From contig CAYQDB010000001.1 of assembly GCA_964416195.1 (NCBI GenBank), positions 124,001 through 188,000 on the forward strand: a stretch of 64,000 nt of DNA. The letters are read 5' to 3'. This DNA is from CAYQDB01 sp964416195 (GTDB lineage: Bacteria > Zixibacteria > MSB-5A5 > GN15 > FEB-12). This document shows, one piece after another, positions 1-8,583 of the stretch. The position numbers and the translations under genes were made by a program. Every line of letters begins with the position of its first letter. The first letter of the stretch is position 1. The notes under the pieces are model-generated. The model ran no database searches and was not told the DNA's origin. It was given only the letters and a program-made list of their open reading frames with translations.

Positions 1-25
1 AACCCACTATGCCCACTGTACGAAA

Positions 26-56
26 GGCGGAGCAAGGATGCTCCGCCGCTTTTTTT
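26..56 (+). terminator. Rho-independent terminator of a gene left of the window
   Basis: A 9-bp perfect stem (GGCGGAGCA at 26-34, TGCTCCGCC at 39-47) closes an AGGA tetraloop and is followed by GC and seven T. It reads on the + strand, so it should end a transcript entering from the left edge. The first gene of the window starts only at 221. Confidence 0.85.
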
Positions 57-220
57 ATAGACGATGATACGATGCATTCGAGAGCATCGCCTTCGGCAAT
101 CCCTTCGTCACCAGTATGCACTTTGAGCCCAAAAGACACGTTGAAGCGATCTTTTCTCTTGCTTCTACAGGTCTGTTGTGTATCATCGGATACATTTACT
201 TGTAAATTGGTATAACTGTC

Positions 221-1198
221 ATGAACACCATGCCTATTAGAAAGCAGCTTTTATTTGTTCTTTCGTTCACTATGCTGTTGGCCATATTTGCAGGCTTAGC
301 CAATACCCAGGACTCGTTGCAGATATACCTGCAAAAAGGCGCAAAGGGATTGTTGGCCAAAGAATATACTCAAGCTCTTGAGAACTATAAGAGCGCTCTG
401 AGGCTTACCCCTGACAACTTTGAGGCCGTCAAGAATCTGGGAGTAATCTACTCGGCTCTCGGCGATCAGAAGCAGGCGCGAGTCTATTTCGAACGAGCCT
501 ATCAGATCAATCCCCTTGAGCCCGAGGTCGGCAATAATCTGGGTGTGCTCTCAAGCAACGAAGGTAACTCCAGTGAGGCAATCAAGTATTTTGAAACTGC
601 CGTAAAACTTGACTCCAATAGTGCGGTCTATCTGACAAATCTTGGTCGGGAATATTCGAAGATTGGTCGTATCAGCCGAGCGCTTCCGGCTTTGCATCGG
701 GCGCGGGAGTTGGAGCCGGACAAAGCGATTATTCTTTTTTCCCTCGGTAGTTGCTATGCTGCCGCTGACAATCTCGACAGCGCCGAGTTCTACTTCGAGC
801 GCAGTGTGGCCGCCGGAGGCAGTACTGCCCAACTGTTCTACTTCCTCGGTACCGTCAAGAGACGCCTCGGTAAGAACGAGGATGCTGAAAAGAGTTTCAA
901 GAAGACCCTTGTATACGAGCCTGACCACAAGGAGTGCCTTCAGTCCCTGGGGATGCTTTATCTCTCTGAGGGGCGGTATGGCGAGTCCGCCGAGCAGGCC
1001 AGGCGGGTGGTTGATATCGATTCCATGTTCAACGCCGGATGGGTATTGCTTGGCGCCGCCTATGCTCTGGATGACATGGCCGTTCAGGCGGACAGTATCC
1101 TCGAGAGGCTGTTTGCCGTCGATTCTGCCATGGGTTTTCAGATGCTCGACATTGTCACCCGGGAGTACAAAAAGAAAAAGGCCAAGCAAGGGCACTAG
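221..1198 (+). CDS. Secreted TPR-repeat protein
   Basis: 325 residues. The N-terminus has a short basic stretch, then a hydrophobic segment (about residues 10-27), which looks like a signal peptide or membrane anchor. From about residue 40 to 310 the protein is built of roughly eight tetratricopeptide repeats with the usual alternation of G/Y/A and P positions (for example NLGVIYSALGDQKQAR). TPR arrays are scaffolds for protein contacts, so the partner cannot be named from sequence. The start at 221 is chosen because the signal-like segment follows at once; a second ATG lies at 230. No clear ribosome-binding site is visible. Confidence 0.85.
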   Translation: MNTMPIRKQLLFVLSFTMLLAIFAGLANTQDSLQIYLQKGAKGLLAKEYTQALENYKSALRLTPDNFEAVKNLGVIYSALGDQKQARVYFERAYQINPLEPEVGNNLGVLSSNEGNSSEAIKYFETAVKLDSNSAVYLTNLGREYSKIGRISRALPALHRARELEPDKAIILFSLGSCYAAADNLDSAEFYFERSVAAGGSTAQLFYFLGTVKRRLGKNEDAEKSFKKTLVYEPDHKECLQSLGMLYLSEGRYGESAEQARRVVDIDSMFNAGWVLLGAAYALDDMAVQADSILERLFAVDSAMGFQMLDIVTREYKKKKAKQGH

Positions 1199-1450
1199 TC
1201 TGTCAACGCAGTCCGGCGTTTCTGCAGTTATCTCGACACCTCTTATCGTCATAAATCGAGGCGAATCGCGCTGGCGCCTTACCTCCGCAAATATGGTCAC
1301 AATCCCACTACGAATCTATTCGCACCCATATTTCCAACTGGGGTAAGTCCCCACAAATGACCTGCCAGAGCCCATCGGCGGCCAAAGTCATAGCCGGCAT
1401 GGGATTTGATGAGGTTGCCCTGGGATGCAAACGTTTCGAAAGGAATAGCT

Positions 1451-2047
1451 ATGGTACAGAAGGCGTACTATCTGGCTTTATTTGTTGTGGCGTCGGTTTT
1501 TGTCGCCGGAGTCGTGGCGGGGGGTAATTTGTCCGAGAAAAGACAGGACAAAAGGGAAATCCGCCAGAACAAAACAGAACTGGGAGCCACCAGCACGGCT
1601 TTGGCTCGCCTGTCAGGCACTGTCGACAGCTGGGTTAAGGCTAACCTCAGAGGGGATGATGAGAAAGCCCAGTATTATGAAGAGAGTATCTCAAGGCAGG
1701 TACAGGCGGATATCGCTTCTTCCCGGCAGCTGGTCAATCGGTATGAGGCTGAAGTCCGTCGCTCCAACAAGGAGTACCATCGCCCGTATCGATTCCGGGT
1801 GGCGCGTCATGATGACCGGGTTGACTTTCATGATGACGTTAAGGATCTCGATCATGCGAAACAGCTTCTGGCGGTAAAAGAGCGGTTGGTGTCGGCATTT
1901 AATCGGACTGCCGTTTTCAGCAACAGGTATCGTCTTGTTGGGGACTATATGGAAACCATGCGGCGTGAATTGAACCTGACTCGGGCGGAGCTGGCTGAAG
2001 ATATGAACGAACTTCACGAGGACCGGGTAGAGGGGCATCGGAAGTAG
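1451..2047 (+). CDS. Membrane-anchored helical protein of unknown function
   Basis: 198 residues from the ATG at 1451, preferred over an in-frame ATG at 1406 because GAAAGGA stands 6-12 bases before it and the hydrophobic helix (about residues 4-22) then falls at the N-terminus. The rest is highly charged, rich in K, R, E, D and Q, and predicted all-helical, probably coiled coil, with a HDDRVDFHDD-type histidine/aspartate patch in the middle. I do not recognise the family. A periplasmic helical protein held by one N-terminal helix is the simplest reading. Confidence 0.7.
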   Translation: MVQKAYYLALFVVASVFVAGVVAGGNLSEKRQDKREIRQNKTELGATSTALARLSGTVDSWVKANLRGDDEKAQYYEESISRQVQADIASSRQLVNRYEAEVRRSNKEYHRPYRFRVARHDDRVDFHDDVKDLDHAKQLLAVKERLVSAFNRTAVFSNRYRLVGDYMETMRRELNLTRAELAEDMNELHEDRVEGHRK

Positions 2048-2374
2048 CAAATCTCCCTTTTGACTCCCTCCTGTGGTACCTTTCGAGAGACGCCGCTGCC
2101 ATGATGGTGGCGGCGTTTATCTTTTGAAGACAACTCTCCCAACCGATCAAAGCATCTTGAACACGGCGCCAATCGGCAGGTTTTACTTGAATGAACAGCA
2201 GCGGTTCAGTTTTCTGTCATACAGCAGTTGCGTAGCAGGGTTTCTATCACGATTTTGAACAACGAAGCGCTGACAGTGTTGCGCAGTTGATATTGACGAC
2301 ATTTCAATTGCCGCGGGTGGCAGCGCTAATATAACTCGCGGGAACTTTTTGTATCTTTGTAGCTTAGTTTCTGT
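2048..2374. other. Intergenic region before the LysE-type gene
   Basis: 327 bases without a convincing gene. It holds the terminator at 2090-2118. Further right, CCGCG and CGCGG (around 2312-2340) could pair around a roughly 20-base loop and are followed by five T shortly before the ATG at 2375. This could be a weak attenuator, but the stem is too short to call. Confidence 0.4.
2090..2118 (+). terminator. Probable terminator after the helical protein gene
   Basis: ACGCCGC (2090-2096) pairs with GCGGCGT (2110-2116), and an inner CCAT/ATGG pairing extends the stem. A T-rich stretch (TTATCTTTT) follows. It lies 43 bases after the stop at 2047. Confidence 0.55.
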
Positions 2375-3007
2375 ATGGAACTGATTACACTATTATTCCT
2401 TTCTTTTGGCGTCGGCTTCTCCGGGGCGATGATGCCCGGCCCCTTGCTGGCGGTGGACATTGCCGAAACCCCGCAGCACGGCTGGCGGACCGGCCTGATT
2501 ATCTCCGTTGGACACGCTGTTGCTGAAATCGCCGTCGTGGTGGTACTGGCTCTTGGCTTTGTTGCCCTGAACGAGAACGAGAGTCTTGCAAGGATTATTA
2601 GTGTAGTCGGTGGAGCTGCGCTGCTTGTCATGGGGGTGCGCATGGGATTCGATGCTCTCAAGCAGCGGGTGACCTATGAAGCAGAGAAAGAAGACCGACG
2701 GTCCCGGCACCGGCTGGCTGGAAAAGGGATCGTAGCTACTTTGTCCAACCCCTATTGGTTTGTCTGGTGGGCGACGACCGGCCTGGCGTTTGTGGTGAAG
2801 TCGCTCAAGTTCGGAGCCGTTGGACCGGTGGTGTTCTACTTCGGTCACATCATGTCTGATTTCGTCTGGTATACTTTTGTGTCTGCCGTTCTGTGGCGAG
2901 GGAAAAAGCTTTTCATGGGGAAGGGGTTGATGATTCTTATCCTTTGCTGTTCCATCTTTCTTCTGTACCTTGGCGTCAGTTTCATTATCGATGGAGTCAG
3001 CCACTAA
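2375..3007 (+). CDS. LysE/RhtB-family amino-acid exporter
   Basis: 210 residues, the usual length for LysE/RhtB exporters. The N-terminal signature region GFSGAMMPGPLLA (about residues 13-25) matches the family's conserved start, and about six hydrophobic segments follow, the last near the C-terminus. Family members export amino acids or related small molecules across the inner membrane. The substrate is not predictable. The next gene, an acetyltransferase, starts 32 bases downstream on the same strand, so the two may be co-transcribed. Confidence 0.85.
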   Translation: MELITLLFLSFGVGFSGAMMPGPLLAVDIAETPQHGWRTGLIISVGHAVAEIAVVVVLALGFVALNENESLARIISVVGGAALLVMGVRMGFDALKQRVTYEAEKEDRRSRHRLAGKGIVATLSNPYWFVWWATTGLAFVVKSLKFGAVGPVVFYFGHIMSDFVWYTFVSAVLWRGKKLFMGKGLMILILCCSIFLLYLGVSFIIDGVSH

Positions 3008-3039
3008 GGTATTATAAACCGGGCAGATAGGTAACAGAT

Positions 3040-3558
3040 ATGAACTGCGAAATACTGCCCGTCACAGATGTCGACAAGAACTGGGTACTTGAAATTGTCC
3101 GTGGGTGGGGGGCGGACTTTGTCGTCACACGCGGCAGGAAGATCTATCCCACTGAGCTTGAGGGATTTTATGCTGTCGATGATTCTGGGAAAAAGTTGGG
3201 CCTGGTCACGTTCGAGATTGTGGGGGATCAATGTGAGATTGTCACTCTTGATGCCATCTGCAGGTTTTCGGGTATAGGCACGACGCTGGTTGACAAAGTC
3301 CGTGAGCTTGCCGTCACTCGCGGCTGCAAACGCCTATGGCTTATTAGCACCAATGATAACTTAGAAGCGATTCGCTTTTACCAGCGTCGCGGGTTTACTA
3401 TTGCTACCATCCATGTGAACGCCCTGGCTGAGTCACGCAAGCTCAAACCATCGATTCCCGAAGTTGGTCAGTATGGCATACCGCTTCGGGATGAGATCGA
3501 GTTTGAGATGATCCCTGGCAATAAAGAGTGTTCATGGGCGAAAAACCACAAGCCCTAA
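3040..3558 (+). CDS. GNAT-family N-acetyltransferase
   Basis: 172 residues. The acetyl-CoA binding motif A appears as FSGIGTTLVDKVRELA (about residues 77-92), followed by the typical motif B region with NLEAIRFYQRRGF (about residues 108-120). GNAT enzymes move an acetyl group from acetyl-CoA to an amine; the substrate is unknown. It probably shares a transcript with the LysE-type exporter upstream. The 3' end lies about 60 bases before the structured repeat at 3618. Confidence 0.85.
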   Translation: MNCEILPVTDVDKNWVLEIVRGWGADFVVTRGRKIYPTELEGFYAVDDSGKKLGLVTFEIVGDQCEIVTLDAICRFSGIGTTLVDKVRELAVTRGCKRLWLISTNDNLEAIRFYQRRGFTIATIHVNALAESRKLKPSIPEVGQYGIPLRDEIEFEMIPGNKECSWAKNHKP

Positions 3559-3617
3559 TAATTCATAAATACTCACACCAAGCTGTAGACCTGTTCAAGT
3601 GCCATCAGGTGACTCGA

Positions 3618-3713
3618 GGCTGTCCCAAAAGGTAACTGTCTTGTCTCGCGTAGGGTGGGGGCTTGTCTCCCACCGGTTAACGGCGGACATAAAGCCCGCC
3701 GCTACGCGGAGTT
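3618..3713 (+). repeat. 96-bp dispersed cruciform repeat, copy 1
   Basis: This stretch matches the reverse complement of 51143-51238 at 93 of 96 positions by my count. It can fold as a three-way junction. CGCGTAG (3647-3653) pairs with CTACGCG (3702-3708), enclosing two hairpins: GGTGGG/CCCACC (3654-3659 with 3669-3674) and GGCGG/CCGCC (3682-3686 with 3696-3700). It is non-coding and sits between convergent genes. This is the pattern of a mobile structured repeat (REP/MITE-like), but no family can be named. Confidence 0.85.
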
Positions 3714-3928
3714 AGAGAATGGCGACCTCGTTTGGCGTAAACCTAATTCAACTGGAACCAACTTATAGGACAGCCTTACTCTGTTTGACGGCCTCTCTAT
3801 ACATGGGTGTTTCGGACAATGCCTTACAGCTTTCGGGCAGAGTCGCCCGACAGCACGTCAAACACAAGGGTTTGTTGTCAAGTAGAAAGTCAATTATCGG
3901 GTATACTTTGTCAGGCTCCCTTGTCACC

Positions 3929-5857
3929 TCAATGTTCAAGTAGATAACCGTAGTATTCGGAAATCCTCACGTAATCTGGCCGGCTCGAACCGTATTTCAG
4001 GTATTCCTCAAAATGGTGTTTGGCGGTGCTGTGATCACCTAGAGATATGGCTATGATCATTTTCAGTAGATGCCCACCGGGTGAATTTCTGTCGTCCATA
4101 AACAACGTATCAGCTATGCTTGCAGCCGAATCAATATGACCCAGACGATAATGGGCTAGCCCGATACCCTCAGATACAAAGGTTAGTGCCGGGTTTATCT
4201 TTCGGGCTTTCCTCAATGTCATAAGAGCCTTATCATACTTGCCTTGCTGGAGGTACAATTGCCCCAGGTCATTCATCATTGGTGTATTATAGGGTTTCAA
4301 TGACAGGGCCTGATGATAATACTGAATGGCCTTATCCAAATGGTCAGTCTTCGTGTAAATAGTACCCAAGATGTGCAGAAAATCAGCCTTGCGTATATCG
4401 TTCTCAATCGATGTATGAGCCAACTCCATTGCCTTAGCATAGTTGCCTCGGTTAAGATAGTAGTAGGTGTAGATTAACCAACCGGTGTCATCCTTGGCCC
4501 CATAATACTGGAGTATGGAATGGAAGCGCTTTTCAGAGGCTGGAGCCTCAACATTTGCAGCTACATACGTTGCTGTTATAAAGGCGCACACCAATAAAAC
4601 TGACATTGTTACCTTTGCAGTTCGGTGGGAGGATACGACATACAGCTGGTGTAGCAACAGTAAGAAAGGAGCAAGGAGCGTGAGGGACATAAGGTCCCAA
4701 TCACGGGCCATACCTAATAGCGGGTCGATAACCATCAGAAATAGAAGCGAGCCGAGGGAAAGTGAACTGAGGAACAATGAAGTCTTGTCCTTTCTCAATC
4801 TCTTCTTTTGAATAAGCCACAAGGATACGACAACAAGGAAACCAGGAAATATTACTATGATGAGATTCAGAATATCGGCAATATGCTTAAGCCTGAAAAT
4901 AGCATACTCGGGGGCTTGCGGCGGGCCGGTGAACAAGGGTAGGAACACCCTCGCGAAATCGAGCTCCGTTCTGTAAAGCCAGATAAAGAGAAAAACACCA
5001 CATAGAGTAAGAGAACCTACAGCGACATACAGATGCCTGCTCAATCTTAGTAACTTTACTTGATTTGAAAATTTTAAACCTATAAGAAATATCGTGCCTC
5101 CGAGAAAATAGATGGCTTGAAAATGCATCAATACCGTGATCGCAAATGTTGTAAAGACCAGCCAAAGCCCGCGGCCGCATTTTAGGAATTTAAGTGATGA
5201 ATTGATAAAAATGGCAGAGGCAGCCCAAAGAAGGGGGTAGTGTTCCACATAGCCGAAAAAGAGCAAAATAGCCCCTGAGAAAAGAAGCGAAACCAGGGAC
5301 AGAAGCCTAGCTCGAAAATCCTGGCTTAGTTTTCCCGTGATTGATATGAAGTTGTAAACTACAATGGAACCGGAAATTATCGACAGTATTTGACAACTAA
5401 GGAGGGAGGTTTGCCGTGCGTAGCCACCCAGTAATGACTCTAGTTGCCGGAGGATTAAGGTTGAACCGGGCTCCACCCATTTGGGTGTGAACGACTGGCC
5501 CTCGGCGAGTAGGGAAAGCAAGGTATAACCGTCACCAAGAAAATGGGTCTCCGTTCGGAAAACGTAAAACAGCAGGATGAAGAAAACAACGAGCGTCAAC
5601 CTCCCCCAGGGTTTTTTGTCCCACACGAAATCCGCAATTCTCTTCAATACCCTGTCGATTCTGCCGGAAGGAAAAGGGAGAACCAACAGCATTATTACCA
5701 CGACACAAACTACCCAGTAAATATAAGTAAATATATCTGGTAGGAATCTGAGGTGATTTATCCCCCACATTCCTTCGAGCGGATAAAACGAGGCGAAACC
5801 AAATAGCCCCAAAGTGAGAAGCAACGCCACGGCCGGCAGATCGATTCTCTTTATCAT
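3929..5857 (-). CDS. Polytopic membrane protein with C-terminal TPR domain
   Basis: 642 residues. About ten hydrophobic segments fill the first 410 residues. A soluble C-terminal half (about 440-642) carries TPR units with the consensus W-LG-Y-----A---A-P spacing (for example LHILGTIYTKTDHLDKAIQYYHQAL). This layout is typical of GT-C-like membrane proteins and Tmtc/O-mannosyltransferase-like proteins, but I see no DXD-type catalytic pair I would rely on, so the activity stays open. A strong promoter sits so close (5865-5893) that the mRNA may be nearly leaderless. Confidence 0.75.
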   Translation of the reverse strand: MIKRIDLPAVALLLTLGLFGFASFYPLEGMWGINHLRFLPDIFTYIYWVVCVVVIMLLVLPFPSGRIDRVLKRIADFVWDKKPWGRLTLVVFFILLFYVFRTETHFLGDGYTLLSLLAEGQSFTPKWVEPGSTLILRQLESLLGGYARQTSLLSCQILSIISGSIVVYNFISITGKLSQDFRARLLSLVSLLFSGAILLFFGYVEHYPLLWAASAIFINSSLKFLKCGRGLWLVFTTFAITVLMHFQAIYFLGGTIFLIGLKFSNQVKLLRLSRHLYVAVGSLTLCGVFLFIWLYRTELDFARVFLPLFTGPPQAPEYAIFRLKHIADILNLIIVIFPGFLVVVSLWLIQKKRLRKDKTSLFLSSLSLGSLLFLMVIDPLLGMARDWDLMSLTLLAPFLLLLHQLYVVSSHRTAKVTMSVLLVCAFITATYVAANVEAPASEKRFHSILQYYGAKDDTGWLIYTYYYLNRGNYAKAMELAHTSIENDIRKADFLHILGTIYTKTDHLDKAIQYYHQALSLKPYNTPMMNDLGQLYLQQGKYDKALMTLRKARKINPALTFVSEGIGLAHYRLGHIDSAASIADTLFMDDRNSPGGHLLKMIIAISLGDHSTAKHHFEEYLKYGSSRPDYVRISEYYGYLLEH

Positions 5858-5864
5858 CCTATAT

Positions 5865-5893
5865 AGTATACTTGTCTATCAAGATCACGTCAA
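5865..5893 (-). promoter_or_regulatory. Sigma-70-type promoter, possibly giving a leaderless mRNA
   Basis: Read on the minus strand: -35 TTGACG (5893-5888), a 17-base spacer, and -10 TATACT (5870-5865). The expected start of transcription is about 5858-5859, one or two bases before the ATG at 5857. Confidence 0.65.
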
Positions 5894-6083
5894 ACAAGCT
5901 CCGGATATTACCGGCAGAAATTCTTTTACAACCTACAGCCCGAGCCATCCAGGTCCAACCCGTGCGGGCTGCAAACGTAGCCTATACGCTCCATAATGAG
6001 AACATAATTTATATTATATGATGTGCTGCGGTTCAGTTTGCCAAGAGGACAATCCCGTTTTTCGGCTTTCTTCGCGGATGGAC

Positions 6084-7580
6084 TCAGTCCAGATTCTTCC
6101 AGTGAGAAAGCAGTTCAATCAACAATCGCAACCCAAAGCCGGTCGCTCCCTTTGGAACGTACGGCTTGCCTTTTGGTTCCAGATCGATGTAAGCAATGTC
6201 AATATGCGCCCAGGGCCAATCTCCCACGAAGTTCTCCAGGAATGCCGAAGCGGCAATCGTGCCCGCCGGTCGCCCCCCTGAATTGACCAGATCGGCAACC
6301 GAAGACTTCATCATCTCTCTGTGGTCGTCCCAGATCGGTAACTCCCACACTTTTTCGGCAGTGGCCTCCGACGCATCCTTCACACGCTGGAGGAGACGAG
6401 CGTCATTTCCCAGGATAGGAGCCCCGGCGTATCCAAGGACATACAATGCGGCTCCGGTCAGGGTGGCGATGTCAATGACTGCCTGAGGTTTGAATGTATT
6501 TGCATAGTCCAGCGCATCAGCCAGGATCAGTCGACCTTCGGCATCGGTATTGATAGTCTCGACTGTGAGACCTTTACGCATGGTCAATATATCTCCCGGC
6601 TTTATGGCCGTCCCTGACGGCATGTTTTCGGTGGTGGGGATAAGCCCGACAAGATTGAGCGGCAACTTCAGTCTGGCTGCTGTGACAATGACAGCCAGCA
6701 CTGTCGCTGCCCCCGCCATATCGCCTTTCATCTCGTGCATATTGAGCGGTTGTTTGAGAGAGATGCCGCCGGCGTCAAACGTTACCCCTTTACCAACCAG
6801 CACCACTGGTTTCTGCCCAGCACGCCTGCCGCGGTATTTGAGAATGATGAAGCGAGGCGGCTCTGCCGAGCCTTTCGCCACGCCGAGCAGCCCGCCCATC
6901 TTCTCTTTAGCAATCGCCTTTTCATCGAGAACCCGGCAACTGAATTTGTGCTTTTGCGCCAGTTGTCGCGCCTGCCGGGCCAGCATCTTTGGTGTGAGAT
7001 AGTTGGAGGGAGTGAAAGCCAATCTGCGTACCAAAAGCTGCCCCTCACCGATTATCCTTCCCCTTTCGACTGAAGTGCGCACAGATTTCAGGCGCGCCCG
7101 ACCTTCTAAGGCGAAGGTAATCTGGGACAGCTTGTTTTTGCTCTTTCTGTCTTCTCCGCTTTTGAAATCAAGCAGCTTGTAGCTTCCCAGGAGATAACCC
7201 TCAATAGCTGCCTGAAAGGACCTTTCGTCAGCATCGCTGCTAAGACAGAAGGCTGCTGTCTTGGAGGTGGTTAAGCCCTGAAAACGCGAAACGGTACCGG
7301 CGGCTCGGCGCACCGAGTCGTGGTCGAGCTTCTTCTTTTCTCCCAGGCCGACCAGGATGACTCGTTTGGCCTTGTAACCGCGAGAGGTGAGAATGCCTGC
7401 TGTCTCACCTTCTTTGCCCGTGAATTCCCCGGATTGCAAAAGCGTTCGGACCCCTCCCGCAGACGCCGCATCCAGTTCCTTCAAGCGTTTGTCCCCAATT
7501 TTCTCAAAGGCAGTAACAAAGAGAACCAGGCTCTCGACAGCCAGATTCTGAATTCTATCAGTAGAGTATTTTAGTAACAT
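6084..7580 (-). CDS. pepA: Leucyl aminopeptidase (M17 family)
   Basis: 498 residues, full length for cytosolic M17 aminopeptidases, which remove N-terminal residues from peptides with two metal ions. The metal-binding and catalytic blocks are present: VGKGVTFDAGGISLK with the key K and D (about residues 263-277), MKGDMAGAA shortly after, and the family signature NTDAEGRLILADALDY (about residues 342-357). The N-terminal domain is divergent as usual. GAAGGG lies 9 bases before the ATG at 7580. Only 48 bases separate the ATG from transposon A, so the native promoter has probably been displaced. Confidence 0.95.
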   Translation of the reverse strand: MLLKYSTDRIQNLAVESLVLFVTAFEKIGDKRLKELDAASAGGVRTLLQSGEFTGKEGETAGILTSRGYKAKRVILVGLGEKKKLDHDSVRRAAGTVSRFQGLTTSKTAAFCLSSDADERSFQAAIEGYLLGSYKLLDFKSGEDRKSKNKLSQITFALEGRARLKSVRTSVERGRIIGEGQLLVRRLAFTPSNYLTPKMLARQARQLAQKHKFSCRVLDEKAIAKEKMGGLLGVAKGSAEPPRFIILKYRGRRAGQKPVVLVGKGVTFDAGGISLKQPLNMHEMKGDMAGAATVLAVIVTAARLKLPLNLVGLIPTTENMPSGTAIKPGDILTMRKGLTVETINTDAEGRLILADALDYANTFKPQAVIDIATLTGAALYVLGYAGAPILGNDARLLQRVKDASEATAEKVWELPIWDDHREMMKSSVADLVNSGGRPAGTIAASAFLENFVGDWPWAHIDIAYIDLEPKGKPYVPKGATGFGLRLLIELLSHWKNLD

Positions 7581-7626
7581 CGTCGATTTCCCTTCGTTTT
7601 TTGGCAGGGTGGAAACCCCAAATTCA

Positions 7627-7651
7627 TTCGGAATGTCCCAAAATAAGGTAG
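7627..7651 (+). repeat. Left terminal inverted repeat of transposon A
   Basis: 25 bases beginning TTCGGAATGTCCCA. They match the inverted right end (10727-10751) at 22 of 25 positions. Confidence 0.85.
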
Positions 7652-7668
7652 AATAAAAGACTTGACAA
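7640..7668 (-). promoter_or_regulatory. Outward promoter from transposon A towards pepA
   Basis: Minus strand: TTGTCA (7668-7663), a 17-base spacer, and TATTTT (7645-7640). The -10 box lies in the left terminal repeat. Transcription would start about 7633 and give a leader of about 50 bases in front of pepA. Inferred from sequence match only. Confidence 0.45.
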
Positions 7669-7689
7669 AATCTTTGCCTTCATTATATT
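7662..7689 (+). promoter_or_regulatory. Transposase promoter of transposon A
   Basis: TTGACA (7662-7667), a 16-base spacer, and TATATT (7684-7689), 33 bases before the transposase ATG at 7723. AAAGGCGGAG precedes the ATG. The -35 overlaps the outward promoter on the other strand. Confidence 0.65.
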
Positions 7690-7722
7690 GTATTAGAATA
7701 AGGTAGTTAGAAAGGCGGAGAT

Positions 7723-8580
7723 ATGAACATAGTCGAGATTTACAGGCGATTTCCAAAGGAATCAGATTGCATCGAGTATCTTGAAAAAACACGTTGGAAA
7801 GGTACTCCGATCTGTCCCTACTGTCAATCAAATCACACTACACCGATGCAACAAGAATATCGGCACCACTGTAACACCTGCAATACCACCTTCAGTGTAA
7901 CAGTCAGGACAATCTTTCACCACTCCCACCTACCCCTTCAAAAATGGTTCTTGGCAATCTCTCTGGTTCTAAATGCCAAAAAAGGTATCTCAGCCAGACA
8001 ATTAGCCAGAGATATTGAGGTTAACAAAGATACGGCATGGTCAATGGCTATGCGAATCCGGCGGGCTATGGTTAACGACAGAGAATTGCTATCAGGGATC
8101 ATTGAAATGGACGAGACCTTCTTGGGCGGTAAGCCACGCAAGATAAGAGGCGGGGGGGTAGCTCCTCATGGTCGAGGGACAAAAAGACCATCGGTATTTG
8201 GTATGGTTGAACGCGGGGGTAAAATTAAGGCAATGCATGTCAAAAAACCCAACATTAAAAAGATGCACGCTCTGGTTCGGGCAAATATTGATTGTGCTAA
8301 ATCCACATTGATGACTGACGAATTCGGTGGATTCCGGTATATCTCAAAGCTAATAGATCATAAGACGGTCAATCATAAAGTCTGGTATGTAGACGGTGAC
8401 GTTCACACAAACACCATTGAGAGTTTTTGGGCTATTCTTAAGCGTGGCATTACTGGTCAGTTTCACAAGGTTAGCTTAAGATACTTGCCCTTTTATATAG
8501 ATGAATTCTGTTACAGATATAATCGTCGCAAACAGGCAAGCTGTTTTGAGGAAACATTAACGAAAGCCATTGGAGGTTAA
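7723..8580 (+). CDS. IS1595-family transposase
   Basis: 285 residues. An N-terminal zinc ribbon (CPYC, then HCNTC, about residues 31-53) is followed by a DNA-binding helical region with LNAKKGISARQLARDI. The DDE-type core follows: first D in EMDETFLGGKP, second D in LMTDEFGG, and the closing block HTNTIESFWAILKRG. This order is characteristic of IS1595-family (ISXO2-like) transposases. The frame is intact, so it may be functional. The 301-residue transposase at 31039 shares the same blocks but is clearly diverged. Confidence 0.92.
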   Translation: MNIVEIYRRFPKESDCIEYLEKTRWKGTPICPYCQSNHTTPMQQEYRHHCNTCNTTFSVTVRTIFHHSHLPLQKWFLAISLVLNAKKGISARQLARDIEVNKDTAWSMAMRIRRAMVNDRELLSGIIEMDETFLGGKPRKIRGGGVAPHGRGTKRPSVFGMVERGGKIKAMHVKKPNIKKMHALVRANIDCAKSTLMTDEFGGFRYISKLIDHKTVNHKVWYVDGDVHTNTIESFWAILKRGITGQFHKVSLRYLPFYIDEFCYRYNRRKQASCFEETLTKAIGG

Positions 8581-8583
8581 AAA

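Noticed and set aside
9..215. 68-codon frame on the + strand
   Set aside because: It runs through a perfect terminator hairpin (26-56) and has no ribosome-binding site or protein-like composition.
551..1300. 249-codon frame antisense to the first TPR gene
   Set aside because: Its length follows from the codon pattern of the TPR gene on the other strand; no motif or start signal.
2048..2374. Riboswitch in front of the LysE-type exporter
   Set aside because: No lysine-riboswitch or guanidine-riboswitch core could be recognised; only a weak 5-bp stem is present.
3719..3943. 74-codon frame after repeat copy 1
   Set aside because: It starts inside the flank of the repeat, overlaps the 3' end of the 3929 gene and has no recognisable signal. 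The 9-bp inverted repeat TGTTTGACG/CGTCAAACA (3782-3864) inside it is too widely spaced to interpret.
3929..5857. Naming the TPR membrane protein a glycosyltransferase
   Set aside because: Topology fits GT-C-like enzymes, but no reliable catalytic acidic motif was found in the first external loop.
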